NCBI RefSeq assembly: GCF_003730195.1
Contig: NZ_QWGG01000004.1
Span: forward strand, 496,001 to 560,000
Length of the DNA stretch: 64,000 nucleotides
From: Halosimplex salinum
Lineage (GTDB): Archaea > Halobacteriota > Halobacteria > Halobacteriales > Haloarculaceae
Reading direction: 5' to 3'
The notes under the pieces were generated by a model, which saw only the letters and a program-made list of their open reading frames with translations, had not been told where the DNA came from and made no database searches. Position 1 is the stretch's first letter, and each line of letters begins with the position of its first letter. Made by a program: the position numbers and the translations under genes. Positions 63,766 through 64,000 of this stretch are shown one piece after another.

Positions 63766-64000
63766 GTGGCACTGACAAGTTCCTGTTCACCGCGGATAGC
63801 TGGGAAGAGAAGGTCTACAGGAACAATCACCGTGTTATCAACGACTGGCTTCGCTCAAAAGAGACCACCGGAAAATCAAGGCGGACACTCAACGAGTACA
63901 GCCGTACCGCCAAGAAGTTCTTCCACGAGGAGTTCCCCAAGCTTGATCCTGTTGACGTCGAAGTCCGTCACATCGAACAGTACCTCACCCGGCTGAACCA
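63762..64000 (+). CDS. tyrosine recombinase/integrase (3' partial)
   Basis: Translation from the ATG at 63762 gives MSGTDKFLFTADSWEEKVYR, then WLRSKETTGKSRRTLNEYSR and FFHEEFPKLDPVDVEVRHIE, ending QYLTRLN at the window edge. This is the helical SAM-like core-binding domain of phage and Xer-type integrases (TGKSRRTLNEY... then VEVRHIEQYL). The catalytic domain with its Arg, His and Tyr lies outside the window. Overlap with the upstream regulator shows the two are one unit of a mobile element. Confidence 0.82.
   Translation, partial: MSGTDKFLFTADSWEEKVYRNNHRVINDWLRSKETTGKSRRTLNEYSRTAKKFFHEEFPKLDPVDVEVRHIEQYLTRLN

Overview
The window is chromosomal DNA of a halophilic archaeon (class Halobacteria). 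The evidence is the high GC, the very acidic proteins, archaeal rRNA sequences, leaderless genes with TTTA-type TATA boxes, twin-arginine lipoproteins, and haloarchaeal families (SpoVR/PrkA operon, TbsP, LWR-salt-like protein, UPF0179, DUF63). The rRNA resembles the Haloarcula lineage, but I cannot name a genus. The window starts inside a rhomboid protease gene and ends inside a tyrosine recombinase gene.

Layout. 1-1.9 kb: rhomboid protease and signal peptidase I. 1.9-9.6 kb: a coupled minus-strand operon of two PrkA-type kinases, a DUF444 protein and SpoVR. 10.1-12.5 kb: small conserved genes and a deacylase. 12.9-18.5 kb: an rRNA operon (16S-23S-5S) with several promoters and long processing stems, but only a degenerate tRNA-like sequence in the spacer and no tRNA after 5S. 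18.6-24.6 kb: housekeeping genes, an HtrA-type protease, tRNA-Leu(CAA), an inositol-monophosphatase-family enzyme and DUF63. 24.8-27.4 kb: a fused E1-like/YcaO enzyme and the regulator TbsP. 27.6-32.9 kb: glyA, a lipoprotein, and a siroheme/haem block (ahbAB fusion, precorrin-2 dehydrogenase, hemA). 33.4-41.5 kb: pterin dehydratase, two adjacent moeA paralogues, Hsp20 and an AarF-type kinase. 41.6-49.2 kb: aminotransferase, aIF5A with agmatinase, Nif3 and membrane proteins. 49.4-55 kb: two CPBP proteases around a flavodoxin, YchF and SprT. 55.3-62.9 kb: reductase and aldehyde dehydrogenase, deoxyhypusine synthase, pckA and rtcA. From about 63.2 kb: the low-GC edge of an integrated element.

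How the genes work together. aIF5A, agmatinase and deoxyhypusine synthase are three parts of the haloarchaeal aIF5A deoxyhypusination pathway, in two loci 14 kb apart. HemA, precorrin-2 dehydrogenase and AhbAB fit the siroheme-dependent haem pathway. TbsP is linked elsewhere to control of gluconeogenesis, and the ATP-type PEP carboxykinase gene lies 32 kb away.

The most unusual content is non-coding. The gap between hemA and the pterin dehydratase gene (32937-33324) folds on paper into a closed four-way junction with no unpaired base at the junction, and one arm carries four consecutive perfect triloop hairpins. Two other gaps (about 21841-22193, inverted, and 35640-35896) hold copies of a second structured repeat with blocks conserved in order and a covarying hairpin. 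One copy runs into perfect 57-bp tandem repeats. These elements share short modules, and I do not recognise them as a named family.
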